Assembly: GCF_007997085.1 (NCBI RefSeq) | Contig: NZ_VORR01000006.1 | Coordinates: forward strand, 1-64,000 | Source of the DNA: Polaribacter sp. IC066 | Lineage (GTDB): Bacteria; Bacteroidota; Bacteroidia; Flavobacteriales; Flavobacteriaceae | Reading direction: 5' to 3' | Length of the DNA stretch: 64,000 nt | In this document: positions 48,568 to 57,432 of the stretch, piece after piece | Numbering within the stretch: position 1 is the stretch's first letter | How the letters are laid out: the number at the start of each line of letters is the position of its first letter | Translations under genes and position numbers: made by a program | Notes under the pieces: model-generated | Database searches by the model: none | The model's input: only the letters and a program-made list of their open reading frames with translations | Told to the model about the DNA's origin: nothing

Positions 48568-49533
48568 ATGAGCATCATTTCTAAAGACATCCAAAAAGCA
48601 ATTGCGCTTCTATCAAATGAAGAATTAGTCGCCATCCCAACAGAAACTGTATATGGTTTAGCAGGAAACATCTTTAGTGAAAAAGCAATTCAGCGTATTT
48701 TTGAAACAAAAAAAAGACCTTTTTTCAACCCTTTAATTGTTCATATTTCTTCAGTTGATGTTTTAAGTGATATCGTGTCTGAAGTTCCTGAAAAAGCAAA
48801 GTTATTAGCCGATACTTTTTGGCCAGGTGCTATGACTTTGGTTTTAAAGAAGAACAAAAACATTCCTAGTATTATCACAGCAGGCAAAGATACCGTTGCA
48901 GTGCGTGTGCCTAATCATCCTGTAACTTTAGACTTATTAAAAAAACTGCCTTTTCCTTTGGCAGCACCAAGTGCCAATCCATTTAATCATATTAGCCCTA
49001 CAAAGCCCGAACATGTTGAGCGTTATTTTAAAAATGACATTAAAATGGTTTTAGATGGTGGTGCTTGCATAAACGGTATAGAATCTACCATTATTGGTTT
49101 TGAAAATGGCGAGCCGATTATTTACCGATTAGGTGCTTTATCTATAGAAGATATTGAAGCTGTTGTTGGCACAATTAAGATCAAAAACAAGAAAGAAGAG
49201 CACCCGGATGCACCTGGAATGTTAGACAAACATTATTCGCCAAAAACACAAACGGTTTTAACTTCTTCAATTTTAAATGAAATTAAAAAGCATCCCAATA
49301 AAAAAATTGGTGTTTTGGCTTTTGATACTCCTTGTAAAAGTGATAAAATTACTACTGAAATTATTTTATCAACCACCGCTAATTATCAGGAAGCAGCGTC
49401 AAAATTATATGATAGCTTGCATCAATTAGATCATTTAGATTTAGATATAATTATCGCAGAAAAACTGCCAGAAAAAGGTTTGGGAAACTCGATGAATGAT
49501 CGCTTACAACGCGCTTCTTTTACTTCTTTATAA
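48568..49533 (+). CDS. L-threonylcarbamoyladenylate synthase (Sua5/TsaC family)
   Basis: The enzyme makes threonylcarbamoyl-AMP from threonine, bicarbonate and ATP for the t6A37 tRNA modification. The 321-residue chain has the YrdC domain (about 1-200: A-I-P-T-E-T-V-Y-G-L-A, K-K-R-P-F-F-N-P-L, A-V-R-V-P-N-H, A-A-P-S-A-N-P-F) and a C-terminal Sua5 domain (about 230-321), so it is the long Sua5 type and not the short TsaC. G-M-L-D-K-H-Y-S-P lies in the linker. It is likely monocistronic. Confidence 0.96.
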   Translation: MSIISKDIQKAIALLSNEELVAIPTETVYGLAGNIFSEKAIQRIFETKKRPFFNPLIVHISSVDVLSDIVSEVPEKAKLLADTFWPGAMTLVLKKNKNIPSIITAGKDTVAVRVPNHPVTLDLLKKLPFPLAAPSANPFNHISPTKPEHVERYFKNDIKMVLDGGACINGIESTIIGFENGEPIIYRLGALSIEDIEAVVGTIKIKNKKEEHPDAPGMLDKHYSPKTQTVLTSSILNEIKKHPNKKIGVLAFDTPCKSDKITTEIILSTTANYQEAASKLYDSLHQLDHLDLDIIIAEKLPEKGLGNSMNDRLQRASFTSL

Positions 49534-49640
49534 ACGTATTTCATTTAAAAGATTTTGTAAAGTTGCTAAAAAATTTACAATAAGCTTATTTATCTTAATT
49601 CGTTTAAAAAAACAACAAAGGCCTCATTAATTTACGTTCG

Positions 49641-49988
49641 TTATTTATGCTCTTCTTTTAGCAGTGAAAACAAAAAAGACCTAAATATAGAAAGTAAAAT
49701 ACTGAAAAAGAAAGCAGCAAAAAAGCTCGAAACTACAAAACCATCTATTAATTGATCTGCCAATAAAATAATAATTGCATTAATTACAAATAAAAATAAT
49801 CCAAAAGTTACTAACGTTGCTGGTAGCGTAAAAAACACCAAAAGCGGACGAACAAACATGTTTAATAGTGCAATTACTATTGCCACCGTAATTGCAGAAA
49901 AATAGCCTGCAACTTTTATTCCTGGTAAAATATTAGCCAGAATAACAACTGCTAAAGCCGTTAATAAAATTTTTAAAAAGATTTTCAT
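49641..49988 (-). CDS. Phage-holin-4/YvlD-type small membrane protein
   Basis: The 115-residue protein has four hydrophobic helices and the pattern L-P-G-I-K-V-A-G-Y, L-L-N-M-F-V-R-P-L-L-V-F-F-T-L-P-A-T-L-V-T-F-G-L (about 42-66) typical of the family called phage holin family 4 superfamily IV (YvlD-like). Despite the name, members are chromosomal, and a lysis function is not implied; no phage genes are nearby. Function is unknown. Confidence 0.88.
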   Translation of the reverse strand: MKIFLKILLTALAVVILANILPGIKVAGYFSAITVAIVIALLNMFVRPLLVFFTLPATLVTFGLFLFVINAIIILLADQLIDGFVVSSFFAAFFFSILLSIFRSFLFSLLKEEHK

Positions 49989-50260
49989 ACACTCTAATTT
50001 TATTATTTAATTGCTAAAACTGTACCAAATAGTAAAATTGCTTTTTTGGCAGATTTTATAAATAATTTAGTTTGTGTCTAAACTAAAAAATTGAGATTTA
50101 ATTATGATCAATAATACTCATTTATTTCTAAATCCATTAAAAATCAGGACAATATCATACTAGCATTTATAAAAATAAATCAAAAAGCAACTATTCATTA
50201 TTTTAACAGCAACTTTAAACCTTAATTGTTTATTCAAATTTCTTTTGAAAAAGGATAGTA
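49989..50260. other. Gap without recognisable genes
   Basis: AT-rich non-coding DNA upstream of the holin-like gene and before the beta-barrel pseudogene. I see no conserved element in it. Confidence 0.5.
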
Positions 50261-50679
50261 CCTAACAATCAAAGAATTAATTATTTCATAAAAAATTTAG
50301 ATTGGCAAAATAGCCCAACCGAATTTGAATACAAACCCACAAAACAAAATGAGTCTAAAAAAATAGGCATAAAAACTGTTAGAGAATTTGGTATTCAAAA
50401 CTACTCGAAATACATAAAAAACACTATAAATATTGATGCCTTTAGCGAGCGCTCTAATGGTGTAAGATACGATAAAAAACCAATATTTATTTTGAATCTG
50501 CATCTGATTTAGAAATCAACTCTAGGGTTAATCTAGCATTTAGAGTTGTATCCAAACACAATGATAAATATAGTTTATAAATACGATATTGATGGCGTAG
50601 AGAAATTTTAAGTGGCTATTTAGCCTGGCGTTCAAGTTATAAAACATTCTCCATAATATTTGGCTATTCAATATTCTAA
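50261..50679 (+). pseudogene. Decayed outer membrane beta-barrel protein gene
   Basis: The frame from about 50261 reads INYFIKNLDWQNSPTEFEYK, then V-R-E-F-G-I, and Y-S-K-Y-I-K-N-T-I-N-I-D, the mid-section of a large flavobacterial outer membrane family in which a D-W/N-x-x-P-x-x-F-x-Y-K block is followed by E-F-G-I and K-Y-I-x-x-x-V-N-I-D. After F-I-L-N-L a stop intervenes, and a different frame reads E-S-A-S-D-L-E-I-N-S-R-V-N-L-A-F-R, then W-R-S-S-Y-K-T-F-S-I-I-F-G-Y-S-I-F, the C-terminal barrel strands of the same family. Roughly 250 residues in between are deleted and there are several frameshifts and stops. It is clearly dead. Confidence 0.75.
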
Positions 50680-50825
50680 AAACCCCAAATATCAGAAACT
50701 AGATATTCCGAGAATCAATAGAATTAACAAAACAAGTATTTAAAGACCCACACAACTAATTAATTAGTACCCTGTAAATGAGTTACTTAAAAAAAGTAAC
50801 AATTAACAACTAAAAACCTTTTACC

Positions 50826-51383
50826 ATGAACAGTATTAAAAATTTTACACGTTATGGCTTATTATTGCTAGCAATTAGCACTATGTTGTATTCCTGCCAA
50901 CCCAAAGTAGCTGCCGCTGAAACGCCAAAAGAATTGGCCGCTTACGAAGTAAGTCCGAATGAAGAAACAAATGTAAAGATTGTTAGTTCGTATATAAATG
51001 CCCTTTTAACCAACGACCAAGAAACGGCAAAAAGCCTGGTTGGAGATGGTTTTATGAATTACGGCCCTTCTAGCAAAGATTCATTAGATATTAAAGGCGT
51101 TATACAATACTGGGATAATATTTACAAAGCCAGAAGCAATCAGGATTCAGGAATTATTGCTACTACATCTTTACGAGTAAATGAAGGAAACTTAGCTGGA
51201 GAATGGGTGCACGTTTGGGGAAATTATAGTGCAAATTTAAATAATAGCGACTATACTTATAATTTACCATTTCATAGTGCATTTGTAATAAAAGACAATA
51301 AAATTGTACGTACCCAAACCTGGTACGACAATCTCTCAATAGCATTAGATCTTGGTTCTGTTGCACCGGTGCAAGCAGAATAA
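50826..51383 (+). CDS. SnoaL/NTF2-like domain lipoprotein
   Basis: The 185-residue protein has a signal with lipobox L-Y-S-C (about 20-23). The rest has the NTF2-like cone fold pattern: V-K-I-V-S-S-Y-I-N-A-L-L-T-N-D-Q-E-T-A-K-S-L-V-G helix pair, D-I-K-G-V-I-Q-Y-W-D helix, then beta strands G-N-L-A-G-E-W-V-H-V-W-G-N-Y and F-H-S-A-F-V-I-K-D-N-K-I-V. Such domains bind or transform small ligands, and here no specific activity can be read. It has its own terminator (51414-51445). Confidence 0.75.
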   Translation: MNSIKNFTRYGLLLLAISTMLYSCQPKVAAAETPKELAAYEVSPNEETNVKIVSSYINALLTNDQETAKSLVGDGFMNYGPSSKDSLDIKGVIQYWDNIYKARSNQDSGIIATTSLRVNEGNLAGEWVHVWGNYSANLNNSDYTYNLPFHSAFVIKDNKIVRTQTWYDNLSIALDLGSVAPVQAE

Positions 51384-51413
51384 AGTCTTACATAATTTAT
51401 TACTTCATAAATC

Positions 51414-51445
51414 GGTTGAATAACTTATCATTATTCAACCTTTTT
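51414..51445 (+). terminator. Terminator of the SnoaL-like gene
   Basis: GGTTGAATAA and TTATTCAACC form a perfect 10-bp stem with a 7-nt loop, followed by T5. Confidence 0.9.
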
Positions 51446-51502
51446 ATTATAAATTATTATTGGCGTCCTGTCAAGTTTAAAATACTCGAAAAACCCAAAG
51501 AA

Positions 51503-53308
51503 CTATTTATTCTGAAGCTCTGCAACTTTGCGTTCTAATTCCGCCTGAAACTCTTCCATTACCGGTTTTACTGTACTTTCTGGTATGTCGGCTACTTTTA
51601 TATACATCAAACCATCTACCGCATTGTTAAATTTAGGATCTACATTAAAAGCCACCAAACGTGCATTTTGTTTTACATATTTCTTTAATAAAACCGGAAT
51701 TCTTAAAACTCCAGGTTCCAATTCATCAATAATTTTGTCAAACTTTTGCATGTCTGCTTTTGTCGCATCAAACACAAAATCTTTGTCTGTATCTTTTAAC
51801 TTTACCTTGTATTCTTTCTTCGGATGAATGTATTGCGCAATATAGGGATCGTAATAATGAGATTTCATAAACTCAATCATCAACGATTTAGAAAAATCTG
51901 AAAACTGATTACTGATAGAAACACCGCCCATTAAATAACTATATGCTGGATATCGCAACGTTACATGCACAATTCCTTTCCAAAGCAAAAACAACGGCAA
52001 TGGTTTTTGTTGGTATTCTTTAATGATAAAAGCACGCCCCATTTCTATGGTATTCTCCATCATTTTATGCAGTTCTGGCTCTATTTTGAATAAAGTTTGT
52101 ACGTAGAATCCATTAATTCCGTGTTTCTTAAAAATTTCTTTTCCGAGACCCATTCTATAAGAACCCACCAAACAATTCGCTACATGATCCCACAAAAATA
52201 AATGATGGTAATAGGTATCGTATACATCTAAATCTATTGCTTTATTTGTACCCTCACCAACTTCTCTGAACGTAATTTCGCGCAATCTGCCTATTTCATG
52301 CAACAAATTAGGAATGTCTTTAGCATTACAAAAAAAGACTTCGTAATTTTTACTTTCTAGCAGTTTGCCATTATGTTCTCTTAAAGCGGCCACTTCTTTA
52401 CTAAAGGAATCTACATTTCTTTGAGATGCGATTGTTTTAGCAGATTTCTTTATTTTTATTTTTTCGGTTGATAAGATGTTTGATTTTTTTTCAAAAGGAT
52501 TTGCCAACATGTACGTCTTTCTCCTTAAAAAGTCAGAAAAAGCAGGAATCTCTTTAAACTCGTCTTGGTCTTTTACGGAAATTGGTTTTCCTATTCTTAC
52601 TTTTATAACGCTACCTTTTTGAGAGATTACTTCTGATGGCAATTTAGCAGTTCTTAACGTATCTGAAATTTTTGATAAAACATAAAAAAGACGACTATTT
52701 TTTGCGTGAAAATAAATAGGAATTACCGGAACGTTTGCTTTTTTTATCAAACGAACAGCGCCTTCTTCCCAAGGTTTATCCACCTTTAATTTACCGTCTT
52801 TATAGGTAGATACCTCTCCTGCTGGAAAAATACCCAATGGTTTCCCTTCTCGTACGTGCACTAATGCACTTTTAATTCCGGCAATACTAGATTGTGCATC
52901 CTTTCTGGTTTCAAAAGGATTTACAGGCATTACGTATGGTCTTAAAGGTGTTATTCTATGCAATAAAAAATTGGCAATTATTTTATAATCGGCTCTTTTT
53001 TCAATTAAAAGTTTCAATAATAGTACGCCATCAATTCCGCCTAAGGGATGATTAGAAATTGTAATAAAAGCCCCGTCTTTTGGTATTCTTTTTAGATCTT
53101 CTTCGGGTATTTCGAATTTAATTTTGCAATCATCCAAAACACTATTTAAAAAAACTAAATCAGCTTTATCTTTATTTTTTTCGTAAATTCTATTGATCTT
53201 ATCAATGCGAAGTATCCGTACCAACAGCCAACCTAAAAAGGTTCCTAAAAAACCAAATTTCTGTACACCAATAACGTGTGCAATTTCTTTTGAGGTTACT
53301 AATGCCAT
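51503..53308 (-). CDS. Bifunctional acyltransferase (PlsC-like + OlsB-like GNAT), OlsF type
   Basis: The 601-residue protein fuses two acyltransferases. Residues ~60-260 are a PlsC-type lysolipid O-acyltransferase with I-S-N-H-P-L-G-G-I-D (HX4D, about 85-94), F-P-A-G-E-V-S near 162 and V-P-I-I-Y-F-H-A near 196 (as V-I-P-I-Y-F-H-A). Residues ~310-520 are an OlsB-type N-acyltransferase (L-R-E-I-T-F-R-E-V-G-E-G-T, L-F-L-W-D, G-S-Y-R-M-G-L-G, E-M-G-R-A-F-I). Fusions of this kind (OlsF; the paired GlsB/GlsA in Bacteroides) make ornithine or glycine aminolipids by N- then O-acylation. The order here, O-acyl then N-acyl domain, fits. The head-group amino acid is not evident. Confidence 0.85.
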   Translation of the reverse strand: MALVTSKEIAHVIGVQKFGFLGTFLGWLLVRILRIDKINRIYEKNKDKADLVFLNSVLDDCKIKFEIPEEDLKRIPKDGAFITISNHPLGGIDGVLLLKLLIEKRADYKIIANFLLHRITPLRPYVMPVNPFETRKDAQSSIAGIKSALVHVREGKPLGIFPAGEVSTYKDGKLKVDKPWEEGAVRLIKKANVPVIPIYFHAKNSRLFYVLSKISDTLRTAKLPSEVISQKGSVIKVRIGKPISVKDQDEFKEIPAFSDFLRRKTYMLANPFEKKSNILSTEKIKIKKSAKTIASQRNVDSFSKEVAALREHNGKLLESKNYEVFFCNAKDIPNLLHEIGRLREITFREVGEGTNKAIDLDVYDTYYHHLFLWDHVANCLVGSYRMGLGKEIFKKHGINGFYVQTLFKIEPELHKMMENTIEMGRAFIIKEYQQKPLPLFLLWKGIVHVTLRYPAYSYLMGGVSISNQFSDFSKSLMIEFMKSHYYDPYIAQYIHPKKEYKVKLKDTDKDFVFDATKADMQKFDKIIDELEPGVLRIPVLLKKYVKQNARLVAFNVDPKFNNAVDGLMYIKVADIPESTVKPVMEEFQAELERKVAELQNK

Positions 53309-53363
53309 GATTCTTAATTAGAACGAGCTGTAAAAATAGTAAAAAAAACGAAATTGAACTTTT

Positions 53364-54617
53364 TTAATTCGGATTCACAACAATTTGTGAAGTTTCCTTA
53401 TTTACCTGCGTTAATAAAGATGTTCCTTTTTCTCCAATCATTCTAACTGCACTTTCATCAAAATGACGCACCGTATATAAATCTACTTTTTTCTGAACAT
53501 CAATTTTAAACTGTTTTTTTAATTCGTTGTAAAAGGCATCAAAATTGCCAAACTTATCATCGATACAAACAGAAAAACTCAACGCCGAATTCTGAATTAA
53601 ATTTACCCTCAATTGATAATCATGTAATTTCTGAAAAATAAAACTGATATTATTCTCTACCATAAAAGAGAAATCTAACGCAGCAATCGATACTAAAATC
53701 TGATTTTTCTTCACAATAAAACAAGGAATATAAGGCACTAATCTTGTTCCTTTAGTAACTTTTGTTCCGCTTTCTTTTGGGTTGATAAACGAACGTACCA
53801 ATAACGGAATATCTTTTCTCTCTAATGGTTGTAATGTTTTAGGATGAATTACAGAGGCACCATAAAAAGCCATTTCAATAGCTTCTTCATAAGAAATTTG
53901 CTCTAACAACGTAGTTTCTGAAAAAACTCTTGGGTCTGCATTTAAAACACCTTCTACATCTTTCCAAATAGTTACACTCTCTGCATTTAAACAATAGGCA
54001 AAAATACCTGCCGTATAATCAGATCCTTCCCTCCCTAAAGTGGTGGTGTTTTCTGTATCATTGGCAGCTATAAAACCTTGTGTAATGTTTATTTTATGAA
54101 CGTCTACTTTTGCAGTAATAATCTCTTCTGTTAGTTGCCAATCTACTTTAGCATCTCTATAATTACTATCGGTTTTTATAAAATTACGCACATCAAACCA
54201 CACATTCTCCTGCCCTATTTTCTCTAAATAGGCACTTACTATTCTGGTTGATAAAAGCTCTCCAAAACAAATAATTTGATCATACACATAATTAAATCTT
54301 TGCGATGTATTTCTAGCTAAAAACCACCCTAATTCACCAAAAAGGATATCAACATCTTTATAAATAGTATCTTCTTTATCAAACAGCGAACTCATAATTT
54401 TTCTATGATATTCATCGATAAAGTTTAATTTACTTGGTAAATCAGCTACCTTATTATAATAAGAAGCTACGACCTCTTCAAAAGCATTAGTCATTTTGCC
54501 CATGGCAGAAATAACCACTAACGTATCTTTTGCGCCTTCGGTTTTAATAATAGAAGCTACATTTTTTACACCTTCTGCATCTTTTATCGATGCACCACCA
54601 AATTTAAAAATTTTCAT
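53364..54617 (-). CDS. lysC: Aspartate kinase (monofunctional)
   Basis: Aspartate kinase phosphorylates aspartate at the entry to lysine, threonine and methionine synthesis. The 417-residue protein starts M-K-I-F-K-F-G-G-A-S-I-K-D-A (family K-F-G-G-T-S), has T-T-L-G-R-E-G-S-D-Y-T-A (about 192-203), T-I-W-K-D-V-E-G-V-L-N-A-D-P-R (about 216-230) and two ACT-like segments at the C-terminus (about 300-417). It is not fused to homoserine dehydrogenase. It is likely monocistronic. Confidence 0.93.
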   Translation of the reverse strand: MKIFKFGGASIKDAEGVKNVASIIKTEGAKDTLVVISAMGKMTNAFEEVVASYYNKVADLPSKLNFIDEYHRKIMSSLFDKEDTIYKDVDILFGELGWFLARNTSQRFNYVYDQIICFGELLSTRIVSAYLEKIGQENVWFDVRNFIKTDSNYRDAKVDWQLTEEIITAKVDVHKINITQGFIAANDTENTTTLGREGSDYTAGIFAYCLNAESVTIWKDVEGVLNADPRVFSETTLLEQISYEEAIEMAFYGASVIHPKTLQPLERKDIPLLVRSFINPKESGTKVTKGTRLVPYIPCFIVKKNQILVSIAALDFSFMVENNISFIFQKLHDYQLRVNLIQNSALSFSVCIDDKFGNFDAFYNELKKQFKIDVQKKVDLYTVRHFDESAVRMIGEKGTSLLTQVNKETSQIVVNPN

Positions 54618-54785
54618 TTTTAATTATTTATGTTAAACAAATTTTCGATATATCACTCTGAAACAAGTAATCATCAAACTTTATTTGTTACTTATTATTT
54701 TATATAAATTTTGATAACTATTTAATTCCGCTAAAAAAGCAAGATTAGTTTTGCTTACTAATTTAATTAAATCACTAAATGATTT

Positions 54786-55271
54786 TTAAACTTGCGTTTT
54801 ACGCATAAATTTTGCTAAATTCTCTTTATTCATTTGTATCACAGACCAATCATGTAAATATGTAGCGCCTGTACTTTTATAAAAGTCAATTGCATTGGTA
54901 TTCCAATCAATTACTTCCCAAGCAACTCTGTTAAAGTTATTCTCATAAGCGTATTTTAAAACGGCGGTGTATAATCCTTTACCAGCGCCTAATTTTCGTT
55001 TGCTTTCGGTAACCATTAAATCTTCTAAATGAATTGTTTTTCCTTTCCATGTAGAATATCGCTCGTAAAATAAGGCAATGCCAATAATAGTATTTTCTTC
55101 CTCTGCTACAAAAATCTTAAACTTTGGTGCGTCAGAAAATCCGTCTTTTATCAAATCATCAACTGTAATTTCTACAGCATCGGGCTCTTTCTCAAAAACA
55201 GCCAGTTCTGTAATTAAATTATGTGCAGATTGCATATCTTTTTCTGTTCCTTTTCTTATAATAAAACCCAT
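54786..55271 (-). CDS. GNAT-family N-acetyltransferase (diamine acetyltransferase-like)
   Basis: The 161-residue protein has the GNAT core: F-V-A-E-E-E-N-T-I-I-G-I-A-L-F-Y, then H-L-E-D-L-M-V-T-E-S-K-R-K-L-G-A-G-K-G-L-Y (acetyl-CoA loop, about 80-100), and A-W-E-V-I-D-W-N-T-N-A-I-D-F-Y-K-S-T-G-A (about 117-136). The W-N-x-x-A-I-D-F-Y pattern is shared with spermidine/spermine N1-acetyltransferases, so a polyamine or other amine is a plausible substrate. It is divergent from fbp. Confidence 0.9.
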   Translation of the reverse strand: MGFIIRKGTEKDMQSAHNLITELAVFEKEPDAVEITVDDLIKDGFSDAPKFKIFVAEEENTIIGIALFYERYSTWKGKTIHLEDLMVTESKRKLGAGKGLYTAVLKYAYENNFNRVAWEVIDWNTNAIDFYKSTGATYLHDWSVIQMNKENLAKFMRKTQV

Positions 55272-55451
55272 TGTATTTAAATTTTGTTCAAAGATAGTTT
55301 TTTTGAAATCGCCTAAAAATATTTAAAGATTTTACACAGTTAATTTTCATTTGTTTAAAAATAATGTAATTATTTAACTAAAAACGGACAGAAAAGGACA
55401 GTAATTATTTAAAAAAATTAGATATTTGTTAAAACTAACCATATCCATATA

Positions 55452-56462
55452 ATGACTGTAAAAAAACAAACATTAGGCGAATTTATTATCGAAAATCAAC
55501 ATGCTTTTAGGTATAGTTCTGGCGAACTATCTAGCTTATTAAATTCTATAAGATTGGCTGCAAAAGTGGTAAATCACGAAGTAAACAAAGCAGGTTTGGT
55601 TGATATTATTGGTGCTTTTGGGGATACAAACATTCAAGGTGAAGACCAACAAAAGTTAGATGTGTACGCTAATGAGAAGTTTATACAAACATTAACCAGA
55701 AGAAATATTGTTTGTGGTATTGCAAGTGAAGAAGAAGACAGTTTTATAAGTATTAATAGTATTAACGGAAATCATCAAAACAAATATGTTGTTTTAATAG
55801 ATCCGTTAGATGGCTCATCTAACATTGATGTAAACGTTTCTGTAGGAACTATTTTTTCTATTTACCGCCGTGTAACGCCAATAGGCCAACCTGTTGAACT
55901 AGAAGATTTTTTACAAAAAGGAAGCGAACAAGTTGCCGCTGGTTATGTGGTTTACGGCACTTCTACAATGATTGTATATACTACTGGAGATGGTGTAAAT
56001 GGTTTTACATTAAACCCAGCAATTGGTACTTTTTATTTATCACACCCAAATATGGAGTTCCCTGAAGACGGGAGTATTTACTCTGTAAACGAAGGAAATT
56101 ACATGGATTTCCCTTTAGGTGTTAAAAAATATATTAAATATTGCCAAGAAGAGCAAGACGACAGGCCTTATACAAGTAGATATATTGGTTCTTTAGTATC
56201 TGACTTTCATAGAAACATGATTAAAGGTGGTATTTATATGTACCCAAAAGGTTCTAGAAATCCAAACGGAAAATTACGTTTGTTATATGAATGCAACCCA
56301 ATGGCATTTATAGCAGAACAAGCCAACGGAAAATCTTCTGACGGTTATAAGAGAACTATGGATGTTGAGCCCACAGAATTACACCAAAGAGTACCTTTTA
56401 TATGTGGTAGTAAAAACATGGTGAATGAGTTAGAAGCTTTTATGCAGAAGTATGGTGAATAA
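55452..56462 (+). CDS. fbp: Class 1 fructose-1,6-bisphosphatase
   Basis: Fbp hydrolyses fructose 1,6-bisphosphate in gluconeogenesis. The 336-residue protein shows [14 protein letters not shown] (about 56-69), the metal site E-E-E-D and [10 protein letters not shown] (about 118-127), and G-G-I-Y-M-Y-P and [12 protein letters not shown] near 256-290. The enzyme is a strong marker of gluconeogenic growth. It is preceded by a 120-bp AT-rich region and followed by sod after 113 bp. Confidence 0.97.
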   Translation: MTVKKQTLGEFIIENQHAFRYSSGELSSLLNSIRLAAKVVNHEVNKAGLVDIIGAFGDTNIQGEDQQKLDVYANEKFIQTLTRRNIVCGIASEEEDSFISINSINGNHQNKYVVLIDPLDGSSNIDVNVSVGTIFSIYRRVTPIGQPVELEDFLQKGSEQVAAGYVVYGTSTMIVYTTGDGVNGFTLNPAIGTFYLSHPNMEFPEDGSIYSVNEGNYMDFPLGVKKYIKYCQEEQDDRPYTSRYIGSLVSDFHRNMIKGGIYMYPKGSRNPNGKLRLLYECNPMAFIAEQANGKSSDGYKRTMDVEPTELHQRVPFICGSKNMVNELEAFMQKYGE

Positions 56463-56503
56463 ATCATCTTTATATCACTATCAATTATCAAAACGGTATC
56501 TGC

Positions 56504-56534
56504 TTGTTAAAGCATTTATAATGTATTAAATTTG
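56504..56534 (+). promoter_or_regulatory. sod promoter (TTG-20-TAAATTTG)
   Basis: TTG (56504-56506), 20 nt, TAAATTTG (56527-56534) fits the consensus and lies about 40 bp before the sod ATG. Confidence 0.75.
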
Positions 56535-56575
56535 TACTGAAATTATAAATTTAACCAATAAAAAATATAAAAACT

Positions 56576-57184
56576 ATGGCTTTTGAATTACCAGAATTAG
56601 GATATGCATATGATGCATTAGAACCAAATATTGATGCTAGAACAATGGAAATACACCATTCAAAACATCATAACGGATATACAACAAAATTAAATGCTGC
56701 TGTTGCAGGTACAGATTTAGAAGGAAAATCTATCGAAGATATTCTTGCTAATTTAGATATGAGTAATGCCGCTGTTAGAAATAATGGAGGTGGGTTTTTT
56801 AACCACTCGTTATTTTGGTCAGTAATGAACCCAGAAGGAAAAGGATATTTATCTGGAGAATTAAAAGACGCTATTGAAGCGGCTTATGGTTCGAAAGAAA
56901 CATTTATGGAAGCTTTTTCTAACGCTGCAGCAACACAATTTGGTTCAGGTTGGGCTTGGTTATGTGTGCACAAAGGCGGAAAAGTAGAAGTTTGTTCTAC
57001 ACCAAATCAAGATAATCCTTTAATGCCAGGTGTTTCTTGTGGAGGAACTCCTATTTTAGGATTGGATGTTTGGGAACATGCATATTACTTAAACTACCAA
57101 AACAGAAGACCAGATTATATTAATGCATTTTTTAATGTTATTAACTGGAACGAAGTTGAAAAAAGATATGCAGACGCAAAATAA
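56576..57184 (+). CDS. Superoxide dismutase (Fe/Mn family)
   Basis: The 202-residue protein has all metal ligands of the Fe/Mn family: H-H-S-K-H-H-N-G-Y (His near 27), F-F-N-H-S-L-F-W (His near 75), and D-V-W-E-H-A-Y-Y-L (Asp and His near 163-167). [11 protein letters not shown] and G-S-G-W-A-W-L are family signatures. Whether iron or manganese is used cannot be decided by eye. It has its own promoter and terminator, so it is transcribed alone. Confidence 0.97.
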   Translation: MAFELPELGYAYDALEPNIDARTMEIHHSKHHNGYTTKLNAAVAGTDLEGKSIEDILANLDMSNAAVRNNGGGFFNHSLFWSVMNPEGKGYLSGELKDAIEAAYGSKETFMEAFSNAAATQFGSGWAWLCVHKGGKVEVCSTPNQDNPLMPGVSCGGTPILGLDVWEHAYYLNYQNRRPDYINAFFNVINWNEVEKRYADAK

Positions 57185-57252
57185 GTAACACAGTTACTTT
57201 TGGTATTTCACTCTTGCCTTTTATAGTTAAGAATGATGTGCTAAAATCTTAT

Positions 57253-57286
57253 AAAAAAAGCATCCAATATATTGGATGCTTTTTTT
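57253..57286. terminator. 34-bp perfect palindrome, bidirectional terminator
   Basis: AAAAAAAGCATCCAATA followed by its exact reverse complement, T7 on both strands, between convergent sod and purF-like genes. Confidence 0.9.
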
Positions 57287-57346
57287 ATTTGAAATATTGT
57301 AAAAACGATACGAGAAGATCAAAGAAAAGTTATCATCAATCTTTTT

Positions 57347-57428
57347 GTCTTACCACTTGACTCTTGGCTCTTAATTCTTGCCTCTTTTAATCTTGATTCT
57401 TACTTCTTTTTATCTTGCGTCTCTTTTC
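57347..57428 (-). repeat. Degenerate heptad repeat (NTCTTNN)n behind the purF-like gene
   Basis: The tract begins with six units in strict 7-nt phase (GTCTTAC, CACTTGA, CTCTTGG, CTCTTAA, TTCTTGC, CTCTTTT) and continues with the same core after single-base slips. It ends 5 bp from the stop codon of the minus-strand gene, where the message reads purine-rich GANNNAA-like repeats. Confidence 0.8.
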
Positions 57429-57432
57429 TACC

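Noticed and set aside
49641..49988. Prophage holin
   Set aside because: The family name says phage holin, but no phage structural, integrase or lysis gene is nearby and family members are ordinary chromosomal membrane proteins.
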